Shown piece by piece: positions 26,210 through 34,721 of a stretch of DNA of 46,886 nucleotides. The notes beneath the pieces are model-generated. The model was not told the origin of the DNA. It saw nothing but the letters and a program-made list of their open reading frames with translations, and made no database searches. The stretch covers positions 1 to 46,886 of the forward strand of contig CALXET010000011.1 in the NCBI GenBank assembly GCA_944387405.1, in the 5' to 3' direction. The first letter of the stretch is position 1. Each line of letters opens with the position of its first letter. A program made the translations under genes and the position numbers. This DNA comes from an uncultured Clostridia bacterium (GTDB lineage: Bacteria; Bacillota; Clostridia; TANB77; CAG-508).

Positions 26210-27247
26210 TTAATTAAAAATAGAATTATTTTTTTTATAAAAATCTTTTTTCATAATAGACATATCTATATCTACTGGAATATCTATTCCTGCACCTGAT
26301 TCTGTAAATTGCCATCCAATTGTTTTTTTCTCAAGTTCTACATTTTTTGCTGCTTCTTGATCTGTATCAAAGTACCAATAATCTGGAATTTCACCTTCAT
26401 CTGGGTAGTATGCAATCCAAAATTCTGTATTTAAAGTGGATAAATATAAATCCGCTATTTTTGCATTTGTGTATACAATAGTATCAATATTTTCTTCATT
26501 TAGTCTATCTAATAATTTTTGAACTAATGTTGCTCTTGAAAGCCATATATCATCACATCTTCCTTTTTCAACATGCTTTTCTATATCTATTGCAACAGGA
26601 AGTTTATGGTTTGGTCCGGCATTTTCATTTAAAAAGTTTTTTATAAATTCGACTTCTTCTTCAATTTCTTCATCATTTAAAGCTTCATCTAAAAAGTAGA
26701 AACCATATGGGATTCCAAGATATTCACAAGCATCTATATAATCTTTATAATTTTGATCATAATAAAAGTTTCCTTCTGTTCCGTATCCTCTTCCACCAGC
26801 TCTAATATATACTGAGTCTATTTTTGATTCTAGTAAAAATACTTGAAATTCTTCCATAGTATCAAAACTTTTTCCAATATTAAAATGGGATACGTCTGTT
26901 ACTAAAACTTTTTCAGAATTTACTTCTTCATAATAATCTACATTTTCTGCTCTCATATATCCATTAGTTTTTCCATCGACTTTTACTTTATACCAGTCAA
27001 TTCCATCTTTTTCGAATTCGTCTAATATGTATACATTTTCTCCTCTTTCTAAAAGTTTTAATTGTTTTACATTTTCCTTCTCAGCTTTTGCATAAAAAGG
27101 CGCTTCTCTTGCAATTACGACACCATGAATAGATGAATCTATCTCATCTTGATTTACTTTTTCAAAATACTTTTTTAACCCTATAATCAGTAAAACTAAT
27201 ACTAAAAGTATTACTACAATTATTATTAAAAATTTACTTTTTTTCAT
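26210..27247 (-). CDS. Membrane-anchored SH3-GH25 lysozyme
   Basis: The protein of 345 residues has one membrane helix (residues 5-25), a bacterial SH3 domain (about 40-105; VVIAREAPFYAKAEKE, GIDWYKVKVDGKTNGYMRAENV), and a GH25 catalytic domain (about 112-345) with VTDVSHFN, IRAGGRG, PYGFYFLDEA, and VAIDIEKH carrying the catalytic acids. It cuts peptidoglycan outside the cell. I choose ATG 27247 (MKKSKF) since GGAG lies 6 nt upstream; an ATG four codons earlier has no binding site. It stands alone, converging on perR-rbr. This is the second GH25 enzyme within 3 kb. Confidence 0.92.
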   Translation of the reverse strand: MKKSKFLIIIVVILLVLVLLIIGLKKYFEKVNQDEIDSSIHGVVIAREAPFYAKAEKENVKQLKLLERGENVYILDEFEKDGIDWYKVKVDGKTNGYMRAENVDYYEEVNSEKVLVTDVSHFNIGKSFDTMEEFQVFLLESKIDSVYIRAGGRGYGTEGNFYYDQNYKDYIDACEYLGIPYGFYFLDEALNDEEIEEEVEFIKNFLNENAGPNHKLPVAIDIEKHVEKGRCDDIWLSRATLVQKLLDRLNEENIDTIVYTNAKIADLYLSTLNTEFWIAYYPDEGEIPDYWYFDTDQEAAKNVELEKKTIGWQFTESGAGIDIPVDIDMSIMKKDFYKKNNSIFN

Positions 27248-27441
27248 ATTTTTCTCCATATTATTTTATTTAAAAACATTTTAACATCTTCTATATTAAA
27301 TTGTCCATAAAAAATATTTGGAAATAAAAAAAATAAAAAACAAAAAATTTAAAAGGTAAATTGTTAAATATATATAAGTTAAAATGTAATAGAAAAAATA
27401 TAAAAAGCATATATATTAAAAAAAGATTAGAGGAGATAGAA

Positions 27442-28656
27442 ATGAAAAGAAAGATATATATGTTTTTAATTTTTTTATTAGTTATTTGTTTTACAAGTAT
27501 AAATGTATACGGTACTTATTTAACTATTCCCGTATGGTCAGAAGATTATGAAAATGTAGCAAATATTGATAATAAAGAAGGAAATTTTTTAGAACTTAAT
27601 TGTGAGTCTAGTATATTAATAGAGCAATCTACAGGAGAAGTATTATATGCACATAACGAACATGAAAAATTAAGACCAGCTAGTGTTACTAAAGTGATGA
27701 CAATACTTCTTATTATGGAAGCTATAGAAAATGGTAGCTTAAAATATGAAGATAAAATACCTTGTTCTGAAAATGCTTCTTCCATGGGTGGATCACAAAT
27801 ATGGCTTGATGAAAGTGAGACACTAACTGTAGATGAAATGTTAAAAGCGATATGTGTAGTATCTGCCAATGACTGTACTGTTGCTATGGCAGAAAAAATT
27901 GGTGGTAGTGAAGAAAACTTTGTAAATATGATGAATGAAAAAGCAAAAGCTCTTAATATGAATGATACTACTTTTAAAAATTGTCATGGAATAGATGAAG
28001 ATGGTCATGTAACATCTGCTTATGATATAGCTTTAATGTCTAGAGAATTACTTACTAAATATCCTGAAATAACAAATTATACAACAATATATATGGATAC
28101 ACTTAGAAATGGAGAATCAGAGCTTGTAAATACAAATAAATTAATTAGAAATTATGCGGGTGCTACTGGACTTAAAACTGGATCTACATCTCTTGCACTT
28201 TTTAACTTATCAGCATCAGCTACAAAAGAGGGATTATCATTAATTGGAGTAATTATGAAAGCTCCTACTAGTAAAGATAGATTTTCATGTGCTAGAAAAT
28301 TACTAGATTATGGTTTTAGTAATTATAAATATGAATTACTATGTACCCAAAATGACTTTGTTAGAGAAATAGATGTTCAAAAAGGTACTAAAAATAAGAT
28401 AAGAGTTATATATGATAATAGTATTGGTAAAATTACTAAAAAGAATGAAACAGATCAAATAGATACTATAGTTGAAATGAAAGAAAGTATTATAGCTCCT
28501 GTAGAAAAGGGTGAAATTTTAGGAAAAGTTAAATTTATGAGAGGCGAAAAAACAATAGCGGAAGTAAATCTTATAGCAGAGGAACAAATAAAAAAGAAAA
28601 ACTTAATAAGTACAGCTGGTGAAATATGCAAAAAGTGGTTTAATTTATTAAGATAA
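27442..28656 (+). CDS. D-alanyl-D-alanine carboxypeptidase (PBP5/DacF type)
   Basis: The protein of 404 residues has a signal peptide (residues 1-24), the serine peptidase S11 motifs RPASVTKVMT (nucleophile Ser and Lys), VVSANDCTVA (SxN) and GLKTGST (KTG), and a C-terminal PBP5_C beta domain (about 300-400). It trims the terminal D-Ala from stem peptides. ATG 27442 follows AGAGGAG. DacF, the forespore version, is a possibility given the sporulation genes around it; sequence alone does not separate it from DacA. A terminator follows, then the ECF sigma operon. Confidence 0.94.
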   Translation: MKRKIYMFLIFLLVICFTSINVYGTYLTIPVWSEDYENVANIDNKEGNFLELNCESSILIEQSTGEVLYAHNEHEKLRPASVTKVMTILLIMEAIENGSLKYEDKIPCSENASSMGGSQIWLDESETLTVDEMLKAICVVSANDCTVAMAEKIGGSEENFVNMMNEKAKALNMNDTTFKNCHGIDEDGHVTSAYDIALMSRELLTKYPEITNYTTIYMDTLRNGESELVNTNKLIRNYAGATGLKTGSTSLALFNLSASATKEGLSLIGVIMKAPTSKDRFSCARKLLDYGFSNYKYELLCTQNDFVREIDVQKGTKNKIRVIYDNSIGKITKKNETDQIDTIVEMKESIIAPVEKGEILGKVKFMRGEKTIAEVNLIAEEQIKKKNLISTAGEICKKWFNLLR

Positions 28657-28682
28657 AAGAATATTAATATGTTTTAGAATAG

Positions 28683-28709
28683 AACCTTAAATAAGGTTTT
28701 ATTTTTTTT
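28683..28709 (+). terminator. Intrinsic terminator after the carboxypeptidase gene
   Basis: A 7-bp stem (28683-28689 and 28692-28698) closing directly around AA, followed by a long T run. Confidence 0.75.
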
Positions 28710-28793
28710 TGAAAATTTTTTTTGGAAAACCGTTACTTTTTTAAATTTGAAATGTATATATATATGAATGCAGTGATAAGGAGGTGCACTTTA

Positions 28794-29360
28794 TTGAATT
28801 ACACGGCAGAAGATATAGAAATAGATAGAAAAACAGATGCAGAGTTATATAAAGAGTTTTTAAATGGAAATGAGGAAGCTTTTAATAATATTATAAGAAA
28901 ATATAGAAAGCCACTTATATCATTTATAATGAGATTCATAAAAAATATAGAAGTAGCAGAAGATATAGCACAAGATACATTTGTATATGTATTAATGAAT
29001 AAAACAGAATACGATTTTAAATATTCTCTAAAAACATATTTATATACAATAGCAAAATGTAGAGCAATAAATTATTTAAAAAGAGAAAGAAAAGTGGTCT
29101 CATATGATGAAGCATATATGAGAGAAAAAGAAGAAACATATATAGATGAAGATTTAATAAAAGAAGAAAACAAAAAAGAGATATATGAAGCAATAGGAAA
29201 GTTAAAGAAAAGTTATCAAATAGTAATATATTTAAAAGACATAGAAGGCTTAAAATATAAAGAGATAAGCAGGATATTGAATAAAACAGTACCACAATTA
29301 AAAATGATGACACATAGAGCGAGAAAGTCATTAGAAAAAATAATGAGAAAGGAGGCTTAA
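28794..29360 (+). CDS. ECF-type RNA polymerase sigma factor
   Basis: The protein of 188 residues has region 2 (FNNIIRKYRKPLISFIMRF, EVAEDIAQDTFVYVL) and region 4 (YKEISRILNKTVPQLKMMTHRARKSLEK), the two domains of an ECF sigma factor. Translation starts at TTG 28794 behind AAGGAGGTG; an open frame runs upstream without a binding site. The next gene begins 2 nt after the stop and encodes a membrane protein that probably acts as its anti-sigma factor. GGAAAACC near 28724 could be an ECF -35 element for autoregulation, but the -10 is unclear. Confidence 0.92.
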   Translation: MNYTAEDIEIDRKTDAELYKEFLNGNEEAFNNIIRKYRKPLISFIMRFIKNIEVAEDIAQDTFVYVLMNKTEYDFKYSLKTYLYTIAKCRAINYLKRERKVVSYDEAYMREKEETYIDEDLIKEENKKEIYEAIGKLKKSYQIVIYLKDIEGLKYKEISRILNKTVPQLKMMTHRARKSLEKIMRKEA

Positions 29361-29362
29361 AA

Positions 29363-30364
29363 ATGTTAGATGAAAATAGATTTATAGAAGAAGTATGGAA
29401 GAAGTATGAAATAGAGACAAGAGTGAAGAAAAAAGATAAATTTTATGAGAAAAAACAATATAAAGCATCTAATAAAAAATTACTTCTAAAAACAGTAGCA
29501 TCTTTCTTATTAGTAATAACAATAACAGCAACAGCAATAGGAGGAACATATGCAGTAGTACAAAAATATACAAAAGAAGAAGTGAAACAAGAAAGAACAG
29601 ATTGGTCTGATACAAAACCTTATTTTAATAGGAATGATGATAATTTTATATATAATCTTGAAGATGGCATAGAATATGGAATTATAGAAACATATGAAGA
29701 ATATATGGAATATAAAGAAAGAGACATATGGGAAAATATGCCTGAGATGACAGAAGAAGATTTTAACAATAACTTTCTAATAGTAATAACAACATCTCAT
29801 TTATATAGAGCCGGAATATACATATCAGATATAACTGAAACAGAAGACACATTAGAAATAGAAGTAAGAACAAATGATGAAAAAGAAGATATGACTACAA
29901 TAGTTTTTTCAAAACTAAGTAAAGATAAATATAAAGAAAATATAGTAGTTAATTATATATATGAAACACCCGTAATGGAAGGGTATACAGATATTGACGA
30001 ACTTCCAAGAGAATATAAGATAGAAGATGCAATAGAAGAAGGTTGTGTAGTAATTAAGAATTATAAGTTTTATTCTGGAGAAGATAAATTTTATGAATTT
30101 TTAGAAAAAGTAGAAAATGGGGAAAATGCAAATATAAGAGTTTATTCTAAATATGAAGAAAAGCAAATAAGAGTAAGAGATATAGAATATAGAGATGGAA
30201 AATATATAGGTGAAGAACGTATGCTAAAAGATGATGAGTATGAAGGAAAGAAATCGTATATAGTCGGGGATAAAATAACAATATTAGATGGTTGGGGTAA
30301 GACTTATCGTATAATTAGCGAAAAAACAGAAAATTTTATGGATATAGTAAGTATTGATAAATAA
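29363..30364 (+). CDS. Probable membrane anti-sigma factor with DUF4362-like domain
   Basis: The 333-residue protein has a charged cytosolic part (residues 1-45), one membrane helix (about 46-67, LLLKTVASFLLVITITATAIGG), and a long outward region. The C-terminal segment (about 210-320; GCVVIKNYKFYSGEDKFYEFLEKV, ANIRVYSKYEEKQIRVRDIEYRDG) resembles DUF4362. The topology and the 2-nt gap after the sigma gene fit an anti-sigma factor that senses an external signal. No zinc-binding (ZAS) HxxxCxxC motif is seen. AAAGGAGG precedes the ATG. Confidence 0.8.
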   Translation: MLDENRFIEEVWKKYEIETRVKKKDKFYEKKQYKASNKKLLLKTVASFLLVITITATAIGGTYAVVQKYTKEEVKQERTDWSDTKPYFNRNDDNFIYNLEDGIEYGIIETYEEYMEYKERDIWENMPEMTEEDFNNNFLIVITTSHLYRAGIYISDITETEDTLEIEVRTNDEKEDMTTIVFSKLSKDKYKENIVVNYIYETPVMEGYTDIDELPREYKIEDAIEEGCVVIKNYKFYSGEDKFYEFLEKVENGENANIRVYSKYEEKQIRVRDIEYRDGKYIGEERMLKDDEYEGKKSYIVGDKITILDGWGKTYRIISEKTENFMDIVSIDK

Positions 30365-30430
30365 AACTTATAAAAAAATTCTAACCTATTCTAACCTTTC
30401 TTCCAATATTAGACAAAAAGTACTAAAATT

Positions 30431-30470
30431 AGGTATAGTTGGTATTTATATATCAATTATACCTATTTAT
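30431..30470 (+). terminator. Probable terminator of the ECF operon
   Basis: An 11-bp stem with one G-U pair (30431-30441 and 30454-30464) and a 12-nt loop, followed by a weakly T-rich tract. A short direct repeat, TTCTAACC twice, lies about 40 nt upstream. Confidence 0.5.
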
Positions 30471-30536
30471 TATGATGCTTATAAAATAAGTAGGTATTTA
30501 AACAGCAAAGAGAGTAAAAACATGGAGGAAAGACAT

Positions 30537-31277
30537 ATGAGTAGAAAATTTAATATTAAAAAACGGTTTGTTTCAGTTCTGGTGGCACTTCTTATGGTGC
30601 TTACTATTGTTCCCACCACGACAGCACACGCGGCAACCTATATAGGCGATCAAGGATATGCAAAGGCTAAACTTAATGTTTATAAAAAAGTTGATGGCGA
30701 TGTTTATGGGACAATATATAAAAACGAGGGCTTCACAATTTTAAACTATTTAAGCAATAATTGGATACATGTTGAGTATAGTACAAGCAGTGGAGCAAAA
30801 AGAGGTTATGTCAAACGAACAAGTAGTAATGTAAAAGTTGAGCAAACTTCTTTTGTTGCAACAGTAACAAAGGACAGCAGTTTGTATTATGGAAATAGCA
30901 CGAGTAAATATCAAAAATCAGGTACAGTATATGATGGCGAAGTTGTAACTGTTCTGGACACAAGTTTATCCGGATGGGCTTTTATTGAGTATAATACAAA
31001 CAAGGGAAGAAAAAGAGGTTACATGAGTAGTTATGAGTCAAAACTTGATTTCGATGAAAACGTGTTGGCTGCTGGATTACCAATCGAAGATGCAGATAAA
31101 GATCATACTGTTAGCGGGTATAAAGATGTATATTCTGGTCCGTCTACCCAGTATCCTGTTATCGGAAGTGTATCTGATGAAAGTGTAGATTATTATGAGT
31201 TTTCGGATGGAGTGCTGTATATTAAATATAAAGTTGACGGAACAACGAAACTAAAGTCAGGATATATATTCGATTAA
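30537..31277 (+). CDS. Secreted SH3-domain protein, probably horizontally acquired
   Basis: The protein of 246 residues starts at ATG 30537, behind GGAGGAAA. It has a signal peptide (KKRFVSVLVALLMVLTIVPT, ending AHA) and three bacterial SH3-like repeats, each near a YxxxNVYKKVDG- or SSLYYGNSTSKYQ-type turn with the partner GYVKR/GYMSS strand. It may bind cell wall. Base composition is clearly GC-richer than its neighbours, and codon 10 (30564-30566) is CGG read as arginine, the only such use in the window. Both point to transfer from another Firmicute. It ends at a GC-rich terminator unlike local ones. Confidence 0.85.
   Translation: MSRKFNIKKRFVSVLVALLMVLTIVPTTTAHAATYIGDQGYAKAKLNVYKKVDGDVYGTIYKNEGFTILNYLSNNWIHVEYSTSSGAKRGYVKRTSSNVKVEQTSFVATVTKDSSLYYGNSTSKYQKSGTVYDGEVVTVLDTSLSGWAFIEYNTNKGRKRGYMSSYESKLDFDENVLAAGLPIEDADKDHTVSGYKDVYSGPSTQYPVIGSVSDESVDYYEFSDGVLYIKYKVDGTTKLKSGYIFD
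30564..30566 (+). other. Only in-frame CGG without a frameshift
   Basis: AAA CGG TTT lies in the signal peptide of the GC-richer SH3 gene. Zero-frame reading gives a good signal peptide; a +1 shift here would destroy the protein. Confidence 0.75.
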
Positions 31278-31360
31278 TTTTTGCACACCACAAATAAACC
31301 AATATGTAACGTAATGGTTGATACTTATTAATATTTGATTCAAAACTCTTTTTGCTGTTT

Positions 31361-31398
31361 GCCGAGGCAACTCTTTATGGGTTACCCTCGGCTTTTTT
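31361..31398 (+). terminator. GC-rich intrinsic terminator
   Basis: GCCGAGG (31361-31367) pairs with CCTCGGC (31386-31392), followed by six T. The 3' half overlaps the last codons of the leftward gene at 31375-31770. Confidence 0.85.
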
Positions 31399-31770
31399 AT
31401 TTATGTGATCAACTACTCCATAAACAATATCTTTAAGAACAGGTTTTGATGTGAAATTTTTATTAAAATATTCTGAAAGTAATTCTTCAGGAGACTCATA
31501 ATAACTGTAATTAATTGCATAGTAAATATTAAATTTTATATTTGAATAATTTGTATGATATTCGTTTATTATATAAGGAAATACTTCTTTTTTGAAATTA
31601 ATATATCTATTTTGGCTTATGTAAGCTTTATAAATACAATCTTTTATAAAATTTGTACCAAGATGTTGTAGGTCAAAATTTAAATAGTTTAGTTCATCAA
31701 ATATTATAGATTCAAGATAGCTTTTTTTATTAATTATTATGCTAGATATTACTTGATTTTTTTCTTCCAT
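31375..31770 (-). CDS. Divergent stand-alone Spo0A C-terminal-like DNA-binding protein
   Basis: The 131-residue protein resembles the DNA-binding domain of Spo0A from end to end. FDLQHLGTNFIKDCIYKAY sits where Spo0A has its GxPxxxxGYxYLxxAI region. FKKEVFPYIINEYHTNYSNI matches the TKxLYPxIAxxFxTTxxxV recognition unit, followed by IYYAINYSYY for RHAIExxW. KPVLKDIVYGVVDHI matches PTNSEFIAxxAD. There is no receiver domain. Several key contact residues differ (Ser/Arg positions of RxERAIRHAIE are lost), so DNA specificity may have changed. The call rests on pattern only. Its last codons lie in the neighbour's terminator. Confidence 0.7.
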   Translation of the reverse strand: MEEKNQVISSIIINKKSYLESIIFDELNYLNFDLQHLGTNFIKDCIYKAYISQNRYINFKKEVFPYIINEYHTNYSNIKFNIYYAINYSYYESPEELLSEYFNKNFTSKPVLKDIVYGVVDHINKKAEGNP

Positions 31771-31902
31771 AAATTACTTCCCTATTATATTACAATTAAG
31801 AAATAAAAAGGTAACGTTTTTTCTAGAAAAAAGTTTAATTGACTTTAGAATGTGTTTTAAATATAATTATTCTGAAGTAAATAATTATTTATAGGTGATT
31901 TT

Positions 31903-32511
31903 ATGAAAATAGGAATTGATATAGATGATACAACTTTTATTACTGTAAAATCTATGCTTAAATATGCAGATAAGTTTGAATTAGAAAGAACAGGAAAAGT
32001 AAATAAAGATAGTTTTGGAATGATAAAAGATAGATATTATTTAAAGGCTTTATATAAATGGGATGATGAAATTAAATATGCGTTTTTTAGAAAATACTAC
32101 AAAAATGTACTTGAAGAATGTGTTCTAATGCCAGGTGCAGATGTAGCAATTAAGAGTTTAAAAGATGAGGGTGATACAATTTGTTTTGTTACAGCTAGAC
32201 TTATGGATGTAAAAGGCTGTGATACAGAAAGAATAACTAAAGAAAGTTTATCAAAATATAATGTTCCATATGATAGTCTGCATTTACATATTAATGATAA
32301 AGTGACATTTTTTAGAGATAATAATATAGAACTTTGTATTGAAGATAGTTATGATACATGTAGAAAGCTAACTGATATTGGGATAAAATCAATATTGATA
32401 ACGACTAAAATGAATGAGAAAATAGATTCTAAAGAAATTGTAAGAGCAAATACATGGAAAGAAGTTTATGATGAGGTAGAAAAATATAAAAAATCTTTGA
32501 TGACTATATGA
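31903..32511 (+). CDS. HAD-superfamily hydrolase, 5'-nucleotidase (NT5C)-like
   Basis: The 202-residue protein has the HAD catalytic motif D-I-D-D-T at residues 6-10 (IGIDIDDTTF; D6 nucleophile, D8 acid/base), FVTARL as motif II (Thr), and a Lys and EDSYDTC as motifs III/IV. A helical cap lies between motifs I and II. Such proteins remove phosphate from nucleotides or sugars. TAGGTGA precedes the ATG. It is monocistronic as far as I can see. Confidence 0.85.
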   Translation: MKIGIDIDDTTFITVKSMLKYADKFELERTGKVNKDSFGMIKDRYYLKALYKWDDEIKYAFFRKYYKNVLEECVLMPGADVAIKSLKDEGDTICFVTARLMDVKGCDTERITKESLSKYNVPYDSLHLHINDKVTFFRDNNIELCIEDSYDTCRKLTDIGIKSILITTKMNEKIDSKEIVRANTWKEVYDEVEKYKKSLMTI

Positions 32512-32554
32512 TAATATTATGCTATTTTTAAGTTGTTTTATTGTATTAGTACAA

Positions 32555-32582
32555 TTGACAAAACTCTAATTTGTAGTATAAT
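32555..32582 (+). promoter_or_regulatory. Sigma-A promoter
   Basis: Perfect TTGACA (32555-32560), 16-nt spacer, perfect TATAAT (32577-32582), 42 nt upstream of the gene at 32624. It is the best sigma-A match that I found in the window. Confidence 0.88.
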
Positions 32583-32623
32583 ATATTATGTACTGTTTAT
32601 AATAAGTGGGAGGAGATACATAG

Positions 32624-33001
32624 ATGCTAGCAAAAAACTGGAAAAGAATTGGTTTAATTATTTTAATAGTTGCCTGTTTTGCAAATATAACATCAAAATT
32701 TGTAAGAAGTGTGTCTTTTAATGATAATGTAAAAAGTACAGTAACAAATGTAATTAATACTGTTGATGGAACTGTAAAAAATTTAGTTGGAGGGGACGAA
32801 ACAGTTCAAAACCAAACAGCTGCAGACAATAGTACAAATAATCAGATAGTAAATAATACTAATGAGCAAAATATAGTAAGTCAACCAATTACAGTAAATC
32901 CTTCTCAAAATCAAATTGTAGTGCAAAACAATATGAATCAAAATGAAATAACTACTCAAAATGCTATTGTAATAGAAGGGACTACAAATACAGTTCAATA
33001 A
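32624..33001 (+). CDS. Asn/Gln/Thr-rich membrane-anchored protein, unknown
   Basis: The 125-residue protein has an N-terminal membrane helix (residues 9-25), a short middle (VKSTVTNVINTVDGTVKNLV), and from about residue 60 a low-complexity tail of Asn, Gln, Thr and Val. This is probably disordered and outside the cell. TGGGAGGAG precedes the ATG and a consensus promoter lies upstream. No family is recognised. Confidence 0.75.
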   Translation: MLAKNWKRIGLIILIVACFANITSKFVRSVSFNDNVKSTVTNVINTVDGTVKNLVGGDETVQNQTAADNSTNNQIVNNTNEQNIVSQPITVNPSQNQIVVQNNMNQNEITTQNAIVIEGTTNTVQ

Positions 33002-33016
33002 AAATACAAAAAAGTA

Positions 33017-33045
33017 TTGAAAATTATAAATTAATATGGTAACAT
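33017..33045 (+). promoter_or_regulatory. Promoter of rpmE
   Basis: TTGAAA (33017-33022), 17-nt spacer, extended -10 TGG-TAACAT (-10 at 33040-33045). Confidence 0.6.
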
Positions 33046-33089
33046 ATATAAGATATTTTTATTAAGGAAAGAAAGAGGTGAAATGCAAG

Positions 33090-33290
33090 ATGAAAGAAGG
33101 AATACACCCAAATTATACTGCAGCAACAATAACATGTGCTTGTGGAAATGTTATAGAAACAAATTCAACTAAAGCTGATATGAAAGTAGATATCTGTTCT
33201 AAATGTCATCCATATTGGACAGGTAACTTAAAAAGAGAAACAACTGGTGGTAGAGCAGATAAATTTAGAAAAAAATATGGTTTACAATAA
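33090..33290 (+). CDS. rpmE: Ribosomal protein L31
   Basis: The 66-residue protein starts MKEGIHPNYTAATITCACGN, the L31 signature, with the zinc-type cysteine pairs CAC and CSKCHP and the tail GGRADKFRKKYG. I prefer ATG 33090, which gives the family's MKxGIHP start and lies 9 nt from AAAGAGGTG; an in-frame GTG at 33078 would begin inside that site. It is followed by a terminator. Confidence 0.97.
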   Translation: MKEGIHPNYTAATITCACGNVIETNSTKADMKVDICSKCHPYWTGNLKRETTGGRADKFRKKYGLQ

Positions 33291-33297
33291 AAAATAT

Positions 33298-33327
33298 AGA
33301 GCATTTTGTATATGCTCTTATTTTTTT
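33298..33327. terminator. Terminator of rpmE, also usable leftward
   Basis: A 7-bp stem (33298-33304 and 33312-33318) with a 7-nt loop, then a T run; the opposite side is A-rich, so it can also end the gerA transcript. Confidence 0.8.
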
Positions 33328-33347
33328 GTTTGTTTATTAATTGATTT

Positions 33348-33515
33348 TTAATAATAAATAAATATAACTGCATTTGGGAGAATAAGTGAAATACTTGAAA
33401 GTATAAAAACAATTACTCCCCCTAGTTTATTATTATTTTCCTGATATTCGAATACTCCATAACTTGTAGTTTTAAAGAATATCCATATGCTTAATAGTAA
33501 AATAATTATATTCAT
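33348..33515 (-). CDS. Small two-helix membrane protein at the end of the gerA operon
   Basis: A 55-residue frame, ATG 33515 behind AAAGGAGA, reads MNIIILLLSIWIFFKTTSYG and later has GGVIVFILSSISLILPNAV. It has two hydrophobic segments. It lies 50 nt after gerAC in the same direction, so it may be a fourth member of the germination operon, like the small GerD/GerKD-type or YczG-like additions seen in some receptor operons. No function can be assigned. Confidence 0.62.
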   Translation of the reverse strand: MNIIILLLSIWIFFKTTSYGVFEYQENNNKLGGVIVFILSSISLILPNAVIFIYY

Positions 33516-33565
33516 ATATGTCTCCTTTAAGATAATTTTAGTTTAAATCTTACTTATCTAGATAT

Positions 33566-34708
33566 TTAGATTCTTGGGAATAAATAATTTGATGTAAGTT
33601 CAATATTAGAATTAATATTAAATGTAGCTTCTTTAAAGCTTTCTTCCCAATTTATATTTTTTAATTCATCATATGTTAGATAATGTCTTTTTAAATATCC
33701 AAAAAATCCAACTATATCACTATTATATTCATGAGATATTTTGTACAAATAATTATTTGTTTCAGATACAATTTTGCTATTTATAGCATTTTTTAGCTTA
33801 TCTAAATCTTCAGTGTCATTAAATGAATAATTTGTAGCTGCAGATAAGATTTTTCCCTCTAAATTAATATTACATTTTATATTAGGAATTTTTGTAGATT
33901 CGTTGTAAGAAATATCTATATCTGTATCTTTTGCAAGAGAGAGCTTAATATTAATAATTGATTTATTATCTATTGGAGATATTAATGATATAGTGGCACT
34001 ATCTAATTTATTTGTTAGTATATTGTGTATAATAGTTTGAATTCCAGATAATCTTCCTACGAATTTATCACCTTTAAATACTGCTAGGCCAATATTTTCA
34101 ATATTACTTCCATCGGAATATCCATATACAGCAGAAGGTTCAATAACATCATCATGTAATGCAGCATAAAAGTCTGATAGAGATGATTCAGGAATATATG
34201 ATGTCGTTTCAGACGATTCTAAAAATGAATTATAGAAATCTGCAGAAATATCTTCTGATTCTGATGTAGATACTAAAAATTCTTGAGCAGTATTATTTGC
34301 TACAATAATTGTTGCAGTAGGTCTTATTTCGATATTATTTGCCAAATTATCAAAATGTGGCTCAATACCTTTTTTGGCAAGTTCTTCAGAAAAGATAATT
34401 GCTGAACAATGTGATAAGTTTAGTTCATTAGTAGATAAAGTATTTAAAATATTAAATCCAAGTCCGAGCGAATCTGTTTCTACTGACAATAGACTAGTTT
34501 GTAAGTTTGAAGTACCACCACTTTCTTGAGGTTTAGTAGTTGCAACTTGTATAGTAAGTAAAATATTATTTTCATTATTTTCTGATACATCGATTCCAAT
34601 TGCAATTACATATGAAAGCTCTTCAACACCTCTTACATCATAAGATTCTAAAAAGGCAATTATTACAAATAAAATTAAAGTTCCAATTATAAATTTTTTC
34701 TTTAACAT
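33566..34708 (-). CDS. gerAC: GerAC-family spore germinant receptor subunit
   Basis: The 380-residue protein matches the Ger(x)C family: N-terminal helix (residues 5-20), YDVRGVEELSYVIAIGIDVS at the start of domain 1, LLTIQVATTKP, LSHCSAIIFSEELAKKGI, the RPTATIIVANN strand, and a long C-terminal domain with GFFGYLKRHYLTYDELKNINW. Most family members are lipoproteins with a lipobox Cys before W/YDxRE; here the sequence is AFLESYDVRG, with no Cys, so it would be anchored by its helix only. It lies 13 nt after gerAB and shares its direction. Confidence 0.93.
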   Translation of the reverse strand: MLKKKFIIGTLILFVIIAFLESYDVRGVEELSYVIAIGIDVSENNENNILLTIQVATTKPQESGGTSNLQTSLLSVETDSLGLGFNILNTLSTNELNLSHCSAIIFSEELAKKGIEPHFDNLANNIEIRPTATIIVANNTAQEFLVSTSESEDISADFYNSFLESSETTSYIPESSLSDFYAALHDDVIEPSAVYGYSDGSNIENIGLAVFKGDKFVGRLSGIQTIIHNILTNKLDSATISLISPIDNKSIINIKLSLAKDTDIDISYNESTKIPNIKCNINLEGKILSAATNYSFNDTEDLDKLKNAINSKIVSETNNYLYKISHEYNSDIVGFFGYLKRHYLTYDELKNINWEESFKEATFNINSNIELTSNYLFPRI

Positions 34709-34721
34709 TTTTCCTCCAAAA

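Noticed and set aside
29017..29331. Leu-rich open frame on the minus strand of the sigma factor gene
   Set aside because: It is an artefact of Lys/Glu-rich codons read backwards.
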